DNA of 64,000 nt from Phaseolus vulgaris (lineage: Eukaryota; Streptophyta; Magnoliopsida; Fabales; Fabaceae). A model generated the notes under the pieces. The model ran no database searches, was not told the DNA's origin, and worked only from the letters and a program-made list of their open reading frames with translations. Made by a program: the position numbers and the translations under genes. Shown one piece after another: positions 47,156-57,019 of this stretch. Location: contig NC_023759.2 in assembly GCF_000499845.2 (NCBI RefSeq), forward strand, positions 20,072,864 through 20,136,863, read 5' to 3'. Numbering within the stretch: position 1 is the first letter of the stretch; each line of letters starts with the position of its first letter.

Positions 47156-48460
47156 GTAGCCAAGAAAAAGAAACTAGTAAGAGTGAAGAAAATGAGAAAA
47201 AGAAGAAGAAAGAAATAGAAAAGCCAAGTGAGGGGTTGTGTGAATCTAGAAACAATGAGGAATATCTTACAACATCCCTTACAAGCATAGTAAAAAAAGA
47301 ACCCTTAAAAGGGGAGTGCATAGGTAAATATATAGTAGTTTATGATTACCTAAGCCACCTTAGGGAAGTTTTCTTAGTGTTTAGGACTAATAGTTTGTTT
47401 GCTAATAGTGGTAAATGTACCTTCTATGTTGATAGTGTAGTGTGTTTGGGTTTTATAGCTAACAAAAATGGGGTACATGTTGACCCCGAGAAAATCAAAG
47501 CCATCCATTAATGGCCAACACAACAAAATGTAGGAGATGTTAGGAGTTGTCATGGTCTAGCAAGTTATTATAGGAGAATTGATCCTAACTTCTCAAGTCT
47601 AGCTTCACCACTCAATGAGTTAGTGAAGAAAGACACTCCATTTTGTTGGATGGAAAAAGCATGAGCAAGCCTTTCAAAGGTTGAAAGCTCAACTCACCAA
47701 TGCACCCATTCTAGCTTTACCAAACTTTGTAAAAACTTTTGAGCTAGAGTGTGATGCATTGGGAGTGGGAATAGGTGTTGGGTTTTTGCAAGGTGGGCAC
47801 CCAATTGCATATTTTATTGAAAAACTTCATGGTGCAACCCTCAACTAACACTCTATAACAAAGAGCTTTGTACACTTGTGAGGGCCCTGCATGAGAATTT
47901 AAAATATTTAAAGAGTCAACACAAGTTAAAAATACATGCAAAGTGGATGGGATTTCTTGAGCAAATTCGATATGTTATCAAATACAAGAAGGACAAAACA
48001 AATATTGTGGTGGATGCTCTATCAAGGAAACATGCCCTATATTTAAAACTTGGAGCCCAAATTCTTGGATTTAATAACATACCTCAACTTTATCAAGATT
48101 TTGCAACCACTTTTGGTAAGTATCAACATAGAGCACATGGAGGGTTTTATGTTTATGAGGGATACATATTTAAAGAAGAAAAACTTTGCATACCCCAAAT
48201 AACACATAGAAAAACTCTTTGTGAACGAGTCACATGAAGGAGGATTCATAAGTCATTTGGGAGTTGATCAAACTCTTGAGCTTTTGAAAGAAAAGAAAAT
48301 TATGAACTCCTCCCTAAAGAAATATCGTAAAAAGTTGCCAATAGAAAAACAAAATGAATGGCAACTTCATAAAATTGATTTTTATACAACTGCTCAGACT
48401 AACTCATTTGCTTTGTTTGATGATTCCCATAGATGGACGTTTGATCCGGGAGGATGAGCA
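47156..48460 (+). pseudogene. NA-2 remnants of RT end, RNase H and integrase zinc finger
   Basis: 47236-47511 encodes the end of RT just past the active site (SLFANSGKCTFYVDSVVCLG, FIANKNGVHVDPEKIKAIH). 47520-47880 gives RNase H pieces in several frames (ASYYRRIDPNFSSLASPLNE). 47878-48237 gives the connection region ([20 protein letters not shown]) and the start of the integrase ([17 protein letters not shown]). About 48230-48320 gives [20 protein letters not shown]. The FDD/YVDD box and the integrase catalytic core are absent, so the element cannot replicate alone. Confidence 0.8.
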
Positions 48461-48629
48461 TAGTTGTCAAAGCAAGAGGCTGCTATTCAAGATCGACCCT
48501 GTAGATCTGAGGATAGATCTTCTCAAGCAGGAGGAGATGATGGACACCATCCAGCCACATTCATCCCCTTAACATTGAAGAAGAAGAAGCATTGGATTTG
48601 ACGACAAATCCTTTTCAAGGGGGAGGGGA

Positions 48630-48793
48630 TGATGGAAGAGGCCCAAGCACAAGCCCACATGCAAGCCCACCAAAGGGTAGATTTGGGCCAACCCTAAAGT
48701 TATGGCCAAGAGGATCCAAGAAGACGTTCTTTTACATGTTCAAATGCCATAAACTCTAGTGTATAGTAAACTTTAATTTCTTGTCAACATTAG
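48630..48793 (+). repeat. NA-2 3' LTR, first part
   Basis: TGATGGAAGAGGCCC... matches 42276-42438. Broken by Tat-C; the last five bases ATTAG are the left target copy. Confidence 0.95.
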
Positions 48794-49588
48794 TGTACCG
48801 CCCTGGTGGTCGGGTGTGATGACGTGGCATCCTCCTACAGTATAGGCGTGTTGACAAGGCGCCAGGTTGGCAGAAGGGAAGGAAGTCGGGGGGCTCGTGT
48901 AGTCGCCAGTTGTTATATTGGCGTGTTCCGATTTCCAGCTTACCAGAATCGGCGATCGCCAGGTTAAAGATGAAGTCGCCAGATGTAGATTCAGGCGACC
49001 TAGTCATTGGAGATCGCCAGAGCGAGCACATCGCCGAAGATGAAGGAGAAGCAGATTATGAAGGCGGCCGGCGAGACCACAGGGAAGGTGTATGAAGGCC
49101 CCTAACTCGCCAGTTCCAGTAGAGATCGCACTCCCAAGTTAGCTATGCACTGGGCAGTACCATGCATAAGTAACTTAGCCAAAATGAGAGTAGGAGCAGC
49201 GCCAAGTCAGGGAGCCTCCAGATGGTGGCACGTGTACAGTTGGATGCGAGCCACGTGTCCAAGTCTGTAACTGCCAGGAGAGAGAAAGCTACCAGGTATA
49301 TAAGAGTTCTTAACAAACTTTCTGAGGTACGCACGTTCAGTTCATACACTTTACGCTTGCGAGTTAGAGCTGACTGTGAGAGAGGATTTGCACGGTTCTT
49401 GTACTCTTAGTATTTTGGTGATACCGTCACTGACTTGAGCGTTGGGGTGCGATCGACCGCAGCGGCGCCGCTCTGTTTCTTTGCAGGTTCTTGAGGTAGA
49501 TCCCGAAGAGGAATGGAGGTGAGAAGCGGTGCGCACGTCGATCCTTTGACGAGGCAGTTTCTAGCGTTCCGGTCAACAGGCAGGATCA
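48794..49588 (+). repeat. Tat-C 5' LTR, 795 bp
   Basis: TGTACCGCCC...GGCAGGATCA. TATA box TATATAAG 49297-49304, with GCACGTGTACAG and GCCACGTGTCC 40-80 bp upstream as candidate control sites. Confidence 0.97.
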
Positions 49589-49590
49589 TC

Positions 49591-49608
49591 AGGCGCCCAC
49601 CGTGGGGC
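49591..49608 (+). other. Tat-C primer-binding site (tRNA-Lys type)
   Basis: AGGCGCCCACCGTGGGGC; 17 of 18 bases pair with the 3' end of plant tRNA-Lys (first base mismatched, as in Tat-2). Confidence 0.82.
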
Positions 49609-49996
49609 CGTGTAAAACTTGCCCCCATCCACAGCGTGAGTTCTTGGAGGTTTTCGAAGTTTTCTGCGTGGTTGTGTGCTGGTGCAACCATCGTTCGCTG
49701 TTTGTTTGAGTTTTGTTCGGTGAATTTGCGCTTTGTACCGTTCGTTTGGCTTTTCGACAGGTGGAGTGAGGTTTTCGGCTGCTTACGCGTAACCTGTTTG
49801 GTGGAGGTTCGAGTTCTTTCGCTCGTTTGGTTGTCCGCGGGGAAACGTTGGTTTCTGGTGAAGTTGTGGTTTTCTTCGAAGGTTTGCGGTGTTCTTGAGT
49901 TTTCTTGCGCAGTTTCGCGCCGTTTTCTCCGGTTGATCGCTGATTCGATCGTGGTTGAAGTGTTGTTCGCTGCATTCCTGCGATTCGCTGAAGTTA

Positions 49997-51133
49997 ATGA
50001 GAAAAATGAGAAGCAATCGTTCCAGTCCCGTGGCGCCTGTCGCTGCTGAAGGCGACGCCGCCATGACCATGGCGCAGATGGCAGAGATGATGCGCTCGTT
50101 GCAGGCAACTGTGGAAGCCTCGCGCGTAGAGCAGGCGAGAATACATGAGGACCTGGTCGCCTCTCGCGCCAGAAACGAGGAGCTTAGCAAAGTGACTGAG
50201 GAGCTGCGTCGAGCTCTTCAGGAGCAACAAGGACGTTCTTCTGTTGAAGAGGTGGCGCCGTCGACGCCACCTCGTGTTTTCCCAATGCCTTTCGTTCAGG
50301 CGATTACCGACACGCCAATTCCCACGAGCGTGGTTCCGGTTAAGGCTGTCTTTACCGGCGTGGAGGATCCAGAGGCTCATCTGACCACGTTCCATACGCA
50401 GATGATGCTGTCGGGAGGGTCAGACGCCGTCTACTACAAGATGTTCGTGAGTACGCTCCAGGGAACGGCGATGGAGTGGTTTGTGAGCCTGCCTAACGGC
50501 CACATAACCAATTTTCAACAGTTCTCGAAGATCTTTGTCGAGCAGTACATCGTGAATAAGGCACCGCCCAGGGTGTCTTATGATCTGTTTGATATAAGGC
50601 AGTACCAGGGAGAGTCCCTCAGAGACTACCTGAATCGCTTTGGGGCGCAGATGGTCAGATCGCCGGCCAGGGATGAAGAGATGCTGGTCTATGCATTCAA
50701 GAAGGGCGTGCAGCCAGGACCATTCTACGAAGCCTTGATCAGGGCTCACCCCGCGACATTTGCTGAAGTCAGGCGACTTGCGGTGGCTCACATCGCCGAC
50801 GAGAGTGAACTCGCCGAGAAAAGAGGCAGCGTGGCTCCCGCCAGGCCACGCGCCCAGACCATGATCCAGCCGCAGAGGGTGCTGGAAACGGCGGCGGCGG
50901 CCAGGAAAGACCAAAGGACTCGCCATCCTTACGATAGGAGAAACAAAGGAAGAAGCCAAGCACGCCAGCAACCAGCACGCCGGGAATACAATCGCCCGCC
51001 TAAGCACAAATTTGTCATGGGACTAGCGGACCTGATCGCCATTCCTAACATATCTGCTAGGTTGAAGGCGCCTGAGAAGGTGGGCGACAAGGTGCTGGGG
51101 TCAAAGCCGGACGCCTGGTGTGAGTTCCACTAG
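49997..51133 (+). CDS. gag: Tat-C gag, ended by a TAG inside the zinc knuckle
   Basis: Start chosen at MRKMRSNRSSPVAPVAAEGD because Tat-2 gag begins identically; an in-frame upstream ATG at 49955 exists. About residues 25-75 form a coiled coil (EELSKVTEELRRALQEQQG). The Retrotrans_gag-like capsid core follows (FTGVEDPEAHLTTFHTQMML, GTAMEWFVSLPNGHI, YDLFDIRQYQGESLRDYLNR), then an Arg/Gln-rich basic linker. The CX2HX4HX4C knuckle (51119-51160) is interrupted by TAG at 51131-51133; Tat-1 has CAG (Gln) at that place. Downstream codons stay in frame with pol. Gag forms the particle and binds element RNA; this product would lack the knuckle unless the stop is read through. Confidence 0.9.
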   Translation: MRKMRSNRSSPVAPVAAEGDAAMTMAQMAEMMRSLQATVEASRVEQARIHEDLVASRARNEELSKVTEELRRALQEQQGRSSVEEVAPSTPPRVFPMPFVQAITDTPIPTSVVPVKAVFTGVEDPEAHLTTFHTQMMLSGGSDAVYYKMFVSTLQGTAMEWFVSLPNGHITNFQQFSKIFVEQYIVNKAPPRVSYDLFDIRQYQGESLRDYLNRFGAQMVRSPARDEEMLVYAFKKGVQPGPFYEALIRAHPATFAEVRRLAVAHIADESELAEKRGSVAPARPRAQTMIQPQRVLETAAAARKDQRTRHPYDRRNKGRSQARQQPARREYNRPPKHKFVMGLADLIAIPNISARLKAPEKVGDKVLGSKPDAWCEFH

Positions 51134-54100
51134 TGTTTTGGCCACACTTTGGACTCGTGTTTGTCTTTAGGATACCAGCTCGACGATCTGGTTAAGAGCG
51201 GGTTCCTAAATGACTATCTGCTGGACAGGAGGACGGGGGGAGCGTCGAGTTCCCAGCCAGCAGGTGGAGAAGCCCAGCAACACGAGATGCCTATCCACGG
51301 GGAGATCCACACCGTAGCAGGGGGCTTCTCAGGTGGTGGATGCACCGCATCGCAGAGGAAGAAGTACGCGCGATTAGTGATGACAGTGGATATGTTTGAA
51401 GATCACTCGCCGGAAGTGGACATTACGTTCACCAAGCAGGATCTTCGGGACGTTGTGCCTCATGACAACGATCCCATAGTTATTTCGTTGGTTACGGCGG
51501 GCAGGAAGGTCCACAGAGTTCTGGTGGACCAAGGAAGCTCGGCAGACGTGATGTTCTGGCCGACTTTCACGCAGCTGGAGTTGCCCCTTGACCAGCTAAG
51601 GCCCTATGGAGGGTGTCTATATGGGTTCGCTGGCGACCAGGTGGAGGTCAGGGGGTACATTGAGCTGAGAACCACGTTTACAGATGAGGCTGGGTCGAGG
51701 ACGGAGAAAATCAAGTACCTCATCGCAAACGCCCCTTCAGCGTATAACATCCTGTTGGGAAGGCCCACGCTTAACAGGATAGGCGCCATTCCGTCGACTC
51801 GGCACATGAAAGTAAAGTTGCCGTCCATGGAAGGGGTGGTGATCACGATCAAGTCTTATCAGAAAGAAGCGAAAAGGTGCTATGAGAATAGCCTGAAAAA
51901 CAAAAGATCAGTGAGTTATGTAACAACCACCCCACCTCCCGGTGTGAAGCCCAGATCGACGGTAACAGAGGAGGCCGCCGGAAGAGATGTAGAGATGGTG
52001 GACGCTGGGCTAGGGGAGAGGAATGCTGACCTGGAGGAGGAAGAGGCGCGGAATCGCCCTGAGGAAGCAAGGGAGCAGGGAATCGCCAGGGCGGTGATCG
52101 CCAGAGAATCCAGGCCTAAACCTGTCGAGCAGTGGCTCGAAAAGGAGATCGGAGGAAAAATCTTCAAGCTGGGAAGATCTCTGGAGGTCGAGCTCCAGGA
52201 CCAGATCGCCAAGGTGATTGAGCGGCATCTGGACGCGTTTGCATGGTCCGCTTCGGACATGCCCGGGATTGATCCCGATTTCTTGTGCCATCATCTGGCG
52301 ATGGACAATTTGGTGAGACCGGTGCGACAAAGGAGAAGAAAGTTCAACGAGGAGAGGAGGCAGGCGATCAGGGACAAAACACAGAAACTCCTCGCTGCAG
52401 GCCACATCAGGGAAGTCCAGTACCCTGAATGGTTGGCAAATGTCGTGCTGGTGAAGAAGAGTAACGGGAAATGGCGCATGTGCGTCGATTTCACCGACCT
52501 GAACAAAGCTTGCCCAAAGGATTCGTATCCTTTACCAAGCATTGATGCCCTGGTTGATAGTGCTGCAGGGTGCAAGTTGCTGTGTTTCCTGGATGCCTTC
52601 TCAGGCTATAATCAGATCAAGATGCATCCCATGGATGAAGAGAAGACAGCCTTCATGACGGAGAGATCGTGCTATTGCTATAAGGTGATGCCGTTTGGGC
52701 TGAAGAACGCGGGGGCCACGTACCAGAGGCTGATGGATCGAGTACTTGCACCAATGCTGGGAAGGAACGTGCAAGCCTACGTCGATGACATGGTCGTGAC
52801 CTCGCAGGAAAAAAGCAAGCACGTTGCAGACTTGGAAGAATTGTTCACGACGATCGCCAAGTTCAAGTTAAAGCTCAATCCGGAGAAATGCATTTTCGGC
52901 GTGGAGGCTGGAAAGTTTTTGGGTTTCCTCTTGACTGACAGAGAAATAGAAGTCAACCCAGACAAGTGTGCCGCCATCTTGGCGATGAGGAGCCCAGCTA
53001 CGGTGAAAGAAGTCCAGCAGCTAACAGGTCGGATGGCAGCCCTATCTCGCTTCGTGTCAGCTAGCGGAGAAAAGGGGCATCCCTATTTTCAATGTCTGCG
53101 GCGCAATAATAAGTTTGTTTGGACGAAAGAGTGTGAGGAAGCTTTCGTCAAACTGAAGGAGTATCTGGCGAGCCCGCCGGTTTTGTGCAAACCGCTGGTG
53201 GGAATCCCTCTCAGGTTGTATTTTGCTGTAACTGAGAGGGCGGTGAGTGCGGTACTCGCCCAGGATCAGGATCAGGCTCAGAAGCCTATTTATTTTGTGA
53301 GCAAAGTGTTGCAGGGCCCAGAAACGAGATATCAGGCCCTGGAGAAGGCTGCGTTGGCTGTGGTGTTTTCGGCGAGGAGGTTGCGCCACTACTTCCATAG
53401 TTTCACAATACTGGTGATGACTGACCTGCCCATCCAGAAGGTCTTGAAGAAACCCGACGTTGCAGGAAGGATGGTGAAGTGGGCAGTGGAGTTGTCAGAG
53501 TTCGATATCAAATATGAGCCTCGAGGCCCGATCAAGGGGCAAATCTTTGCAGATTTCGTGGTCGAGCTCTCATCAGAGGCGACGCGGGTTGAAGGAGACG
53601 ATTTCTGTTGGGTACTTTCAGTGGATGGATCGTCGAACCAGCAGGGCAGCGGTGCTGGAGTCATATTGGAAGGACCCAACGGCGTGCTGATCGAACAATC
53701 TCTGAGGTTTGCCTTCAAGGCCAGTAACAATCAAGCAGAGTATGAGGCGCTGATCGCCGGAATTTTGCTAGCCAAGGAGATGGGAGCTAGGGTGCTGATG
53801 GCTAAGAGTGACTCGCTGCTAGTCACGGGGCAAGTAACAGGCGAGTTCCAGGCTAAAGATCCACAAATGGCAGCTTACTTGGCGTATGTGCAGGAATTGA
53901 AGAGTTCCTTTGCCTCCTTTGAAGTAGTACATGTGCCCAGGGAGCAGAATGCCCAAGCTGACTTGCTTGCTAAGCTCGCCAGCTCAGGCAAGGGGGGTAG
54001 GCAGAGGACGGTGATTCAAGAAACTCTGAAGACGCCAAGGGCATTTGTAGCAGATCACCTGGTCCTTCAGATAAGCAAGTCGACGGAGAGAGCAGCGAGA

Positions 54101-55435
54101 AGCCATAAGTCCTTGACGCAAGAAACTCTGAGATCGCCGAGAGTTAGAGCATGTCGAGGGGAGAAGGTGAATGTGATGCAGGTCTGCGCCTCCCATGAGC
54201 CAGACACTTGGATAACACAGTACAAGCGGTGCTTGGCAGATGGCCTCCTCCCACTGGATCCGACAGAGGCCAGGAAGGTAAAGAAAAATTCCAGCAAGTA
54301 CACGTTGATTGATGGCGATCTGTACAGGTTTGGGTTCACTCACCCGCTCCTGGAATGCATACACGGCGAGAAGTGCACGAGAATCATGGCAGAGCTCCAC
54401 GAAGGTATATGTGGAAGCCACGTCGGGGGTCGAGCTCTGGCCGCAAGGACTCTCCGTGCAGGTTACTACTGGCCATCAATGAGAGAAGATTGCAAGAAGT
54501 ATGCCCAGTGTTGCAAACAATGCCAACAGCACGCCGATTGGCACAAGGCACCTCCCGAGGAGCTGAAGTCGATCTATAGCCCTTGGCCGTTTCACACTTG
54601 GGGAATCGACATCCTGGGACCTTTCCCGCTGGCGATCAGGCAGATGAAGTACTTGGTGGTGGCGATTGAGTATTTCACCAAGTGGATTGAAGCAGAACCA
54701 GTGGCCCAGATCACCGCACACAAGATCGAAGGTTTTGTATGGAAGAACATCGTGTGCCGGTTTGGAGTGCCTAAACGCCTGGTGTCAGATAATGGGACGC
54801 AGTTTGCAAGCCACCTGTTGAAGAAGCTTTGCGAAGGGGTGGGAATTCAACAAGTGTTTGCATCCGTCGAGCACCCTCAGACAAATGGCCAGGTGGAGTC
54901 AGCTAATCGGGTGTTGTTGAGAGGTTTGAAGAGAAGGCTTGAGAAAGCCAAGGGAAGTTGGGCTGAGGAGGTGCCCCGTATAGTCTGGGCGTACCACACC
55001 ACCGAGCAGTCAGGAACCCATGAGACCCCGTTCAGCTTGGCCTATGGGTGTGATGCCATGATTCCGGTGGAGATCCAGGAGAGCTCGCCGAGATTCCAGA
55101 ACTTCGTAGAGGAAGACTCGAATGAAGAGAGAAGGCTGAACCTGGATCTACTGGATGAGGTCAGGGAAGAGGCGAGGTTGAAGGCTGAAGCTGTGAAGAG
55201 AAGGGTTGAACGAAGATACAACTCGAAGGTGATGCCAAGCCAGTTTAGAGAAGGCGATCTGGTGATGAGGAAGGCCCACCAGTACGAGATGGAGAATAAA
55301 CTGTCACCCAAGTGGACTGGACCGTTCAGAATAACCGAGACACTCGGGAGCGGAGCCTACCGCTTAGAGACGCTGGAAGGAGGGGCGATTCCTCGCACCT
55401 GGAACGCTACACACCTGAAGTTGTACTATAGTTAA
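51134..55435 (+). CDS. pol: Tat-C pol: protease, RT, dual RNase H, integrase (intact frame)
   Basis: Uninterrupted for over 1430 codons (numbering from 51149). Protease active site VDQGSSADV at about 126-134. RT has WRMCVDFTDLNKACPKDSYP, FGLKNAGATYQRLMDRVLAP and YVDD at 544-547. A gypsy RNase H remnant lies near 770-800. The second, archaeal-type RNase H has acidic residues in SVDGSS (Asp826), NNQAEYEAL, AKSDSLLV and AQADLLAKLA. Integrase has the zinc finger HEGICGSHVGG...CKQCQ (about 1083-1125) and D1154, D1214 and E1250, i.e. DD35E spacing. The C-terminus ends IPRTWNATHLKLYYS. All catalytic positions I can check are present. Probably made as a Gag-Pol polyprotein; no frameshift site is seen, since gag and pol share one frame. 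Confidence 0.95.
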   Translation, partial: CFGHTLDSCLSLGYQLDDLVKSGFLNDYLLDRRTGGASSSQPAGGEAQQHEMPIHGEIHTVAGGFSGGGCTASQRKKYARLVMTVDMFEDHSPEVDITFTKQDLRDVVPHDNDPIVISLVTAGRKVHRVLVDQGSSADVMFWPTFTQLELPLDQLRPYGGCLYGFAGDQVEVRGYIELRTTFTDEAGSRTEKIKYLIANAPSAYNILLGRPTLNRIGAIPSTRHMKVKLPSMEGVVITIKSYQKEAKRCYENSLKNKRSVSYVTTTPPPGVKPRSTVTEEAAGRDVEMVDAGLGERNADLEEEEARNRPEEAREQGIARAVIARESRPKPVEQWLEKEIGGKIFKLGRSLEVELQDQIAKVIERHLDAFAWSASDMPGIDPDFLCHHLAMDNLVRPVRQRRRKFNEERRQAIRDKTQKLLAAGHIREVQYPEWLANVVLVKKSNGKWRMCVDFTDLNKACPKDSYPLPSIDALVDSAAGCKLLCFLDAFSGYNQIKMHPMDEEKTAFMTERSCYCYKVMPFGLKNAGATYQRLMDRVLAPMLGRNVQAYVDDMVVTSQEKSKHVADLEELFTTIAKFKLKLNPEKCIFGVEAGKFLGFLLTDREIEVNPDKCAAILAMRSPATVKEVQQLTGRMAALSRFVSASGEKGHPYFQCLRRNNKFVWTKECEEAFVKLKEYLASPPVLCKPLVGIPLRLYFAVTERAVSAVLAQDQDQAQKPIYFVSKVLQGPETRYQALEKAALAVVFSARRLRHYFHSFTILVMTDLPIQKVLKKPDVAGRMVKWAVELSEFDIKYEPRGPIKGQIFADFVVELSSEATRVEGDDFCWVLSVDGSSNQQGSGAGVILEGPNGVLIEQSLRFAFKASNNQAEYEALIAGILLAKEMGARVLMAKSDSLLVTGQVTGEFQAKDPQMAAYLAYVQELKSSFASFEVVHVPREQNAQADLLAKLASSGKGGRQRTVIQETLKTPRAFVADHLVLQISKSTERAARSHKSLTQETLRSPRVRACRGEKVNVMQVCASHEPDTWITQYKRCLADGLLPLDPTEARKVKKNSSKYTLIDGDLYRFGFTHPLLECIHGEKCTRIMAELHEGICGSHVGGRALAARTLRAGYYWPSMREDCKKYAQCCKQCQQHADWHKAPPEELKSIYSPWPFHTWGIDILGPFPLAIRQMKYLVVAIEYFTKWIEAEPVAQITAHKIEGFVWKNIVCRFGVPKRLVSDNGTQFASHLLKKLCEGVGIQQVFASVEHPQTNGQVESANRVLLRGLKRRLEKAKGSWAEEVPRIVWAYHTTEQSGTHETPFSLAYGCDAMIPVEIQESSPRFQNFVEEDSNEERRLNLDLLDEVREEARLKAEAVKRRVERRYNSKVMPSQFREGDLVMRKAHQYEMENKLSPKWTGPFRITETLGSGAYRLETLEGGAIPRTWNATHLKLYYS

Positions 55436-55499
55436 GAGCTTTGTAAGTAAAGACAAACACAAATGTCATATTACAATGTCTCTGATGAAACAGTTTCAA

Positions 55500-55548
55500 G
55501 GGGGCACTCTTTTTTCCCTAAGGAGGGTTTTTAATGAGGCCACCCAAT
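55500..55548 (+). other. Conserved block 3' of pol (Tat-C copy)
   Basis: GGGGGCACTC, then TTTTTTCCCTAAGGAGGG, then TTTTTAATGAGGCCACCC, about 65 bp after the pol stop. Matches Tat-1 (6432-6480, minus) and Tat-D (about 30228-30278). Confidence 0.5.
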
Positions 55549-55675
55549 AAAAGAAGAGTTTTCGAAGTATAAGGCGTTTTCAGATTGCATGTTTGCTATT
55601 TTCCAAAAGTTTTGAAGAAAGACCTTGTCACTTGTAAGTGATTTAAGGCGAGAAAAGATATATCGCATGCTTTCA

Positions 55676-56440
55676 GTTAAAGTTTTTAAGTCCTCATCGT
55701 TTTTCGGCGATTGAAGGCATCAGTTAAAGTTTTTTAAGTTCTCATCGTTTTTCGGCGATTGGAGGCATCAGTTAAAGATTTAAAGTCCTCATCGTCTTTC
55801 GGCGATCGGAGGCACCAGGTGAAAGACCTCAACGCCCTCGCGCGTTTTGAGGCAAGTTAAAGACCTCCTCGCCGTCAGGCGAGTGCAGGCGAGAAAGAGA
55901 AAAAGTCCTCCGTGTTTCTGGGGGCGAGAAGATGTAACCCCTGGGGCAATGTGGAGGCAAGTTAAAGACCTCCTCGCCGTCGGGCGAGTGCAGGCGAGAA
56001 AGAGAAAAAGTCCTCCGTGTTTCTGGGGGCAAGAAGATGTAACCCCTGGGGCAATGTGGAGGCAAGTTAAAGACCTCCTCGCCGTCGAGCGAGTGCAGGC
56101 AAGAAAGAGAAAAGGTCCTCAGTGCATCCAGGGGGGAGGAGATGTACACCCTGGGCAAGTTGAGGCACCAGTTAAAGTCCTTCTCGCCGTTGAGCGAGTT
56201 CAGGCAAGTTAAAGTCCTTCTCGCCGTTGAGCGAGTTCAGGCGAGTTAAAGACCTACTCGCCGATGAGCGAGTTCAGGCAAGTTAAAGACCTTCTCACCG
56301 TTGAGCGAGTTCAGGCAAGTTAAAGTCCTTCTCGCCGTTGAGCGAGTTCAGGCGAGTTAAAGACCTTCTCGCTTACATGCGAGCTTAGGCAAGATAAAAT
56401 CCTTCTCGTCTCGAACGAGTTCAGGTATGGCGCAGAGGGT
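55676..56440 (+). repeat. Hierarchical tandem-repeat array (47/48-, 105- and 37-bp units)
   Basis: All units begin GTTAAAG or a variant. Starts at 55676, 55723 and 55771 define 47-48-bp units; about 55818 is a 38-bp unit. Starts at 55856, 55961 and 56066 define three exact 105-bp periods. Starts at 56171, 56208, 56245, 56282, 56319, 56356 and 56393 define exact 37-bp periods. The 105-bp unit is a 37-bp unit with a roughly 68-bp inserted tail. Most units contain an inverted repeat CTCGCC...GGCGAG or close variant that could fold as a small hairpin. Non-coding. Tat/Ogre elements are known for such hypervariable arrays downstream of integrase. Confidence 0.92.
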
Positions 56441-57019
56441 GGAAGAAGTTTGGAAGGTGGCTAAGGTAGGTTCAGAGAGAACGCCTAGTCAGCCGGTCTT
56501 TGTTCTGAAGTCCAGGAGGGTAAAGAGAGATCCCAAAAGGCGTCTCTGCCCCCATGCAAAGAAACAGTTGCCAAAGCATGAGGCTAGGGAAAGCTGATAT
56601 CACCAAGAGTCCTTGGCGATCAGGAGGAGTTCAAACAGCGCCGAGAAGGTTAAAAGACCTGTTTGATGAAGCAGGTCGGGTGGAGCGTGTTTAAGCCAGC
56701 AACTGAGTCACAGTTCGTTGCTTGAAGGGTATTCTTACGATAAGGTTAGTTGCCTTAAGAGTACAAGTTGGTTAAGGCGATTATTGCTTAAGTTTGAAGT
56801 GGTTCGAAGCAGTTAAGTCAAAGGTCGTGTTTGCAAGATCGTTAAGTTAAATCCGACAAAGTTAAACATGCAAAGAAGGTTAAAGCGCTTAAAGAAGGCA
56901 GGAGAGTGAATACCCAAACTTTTTCATTGAGATAAGTATTTGTTAAAGGCACACATACACGAGTTTTTACAGAATAATACAAGGGAAATCATAAAAAGTA
57001 GCAGATGAAGTGGAGTTGA
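56441..57019 (+). other. Tat-C spacer between the repeat array and the antisense gene
   Basis: Purine-rich and non-coding. Occasional GTTAAAG and GGTTAAAG phrases (near 56648 and 56876) may be eroded repeat units. It would be the 3' UTR side of the antisense gene. Confidence 0.5.

Noticed and set aside
51131..51133. TAG between gag and pol as a programmed read-through stop
   Set aside because: Tat-1 has CAG at the same codon, the stop falls inside the zinc knuckle, and no known read-through context is visible. A private C-to-T mutation is simpler.
52010..55311. Several 70-145-codon minus-strand open frames inside Tat-C pol
   Set aside because: They lie opposite a conserved, intact pol and have no recognisable domains; they are a by-product of its codon composition.
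55829..56212. Open frames on both strands of the repeat array encoding repeated peptides
   Set aside because: The 105-bp period is a multiple of three, so open frames repeat by chance; the 37-bp part breaks them and no start context or homolog supports translation.
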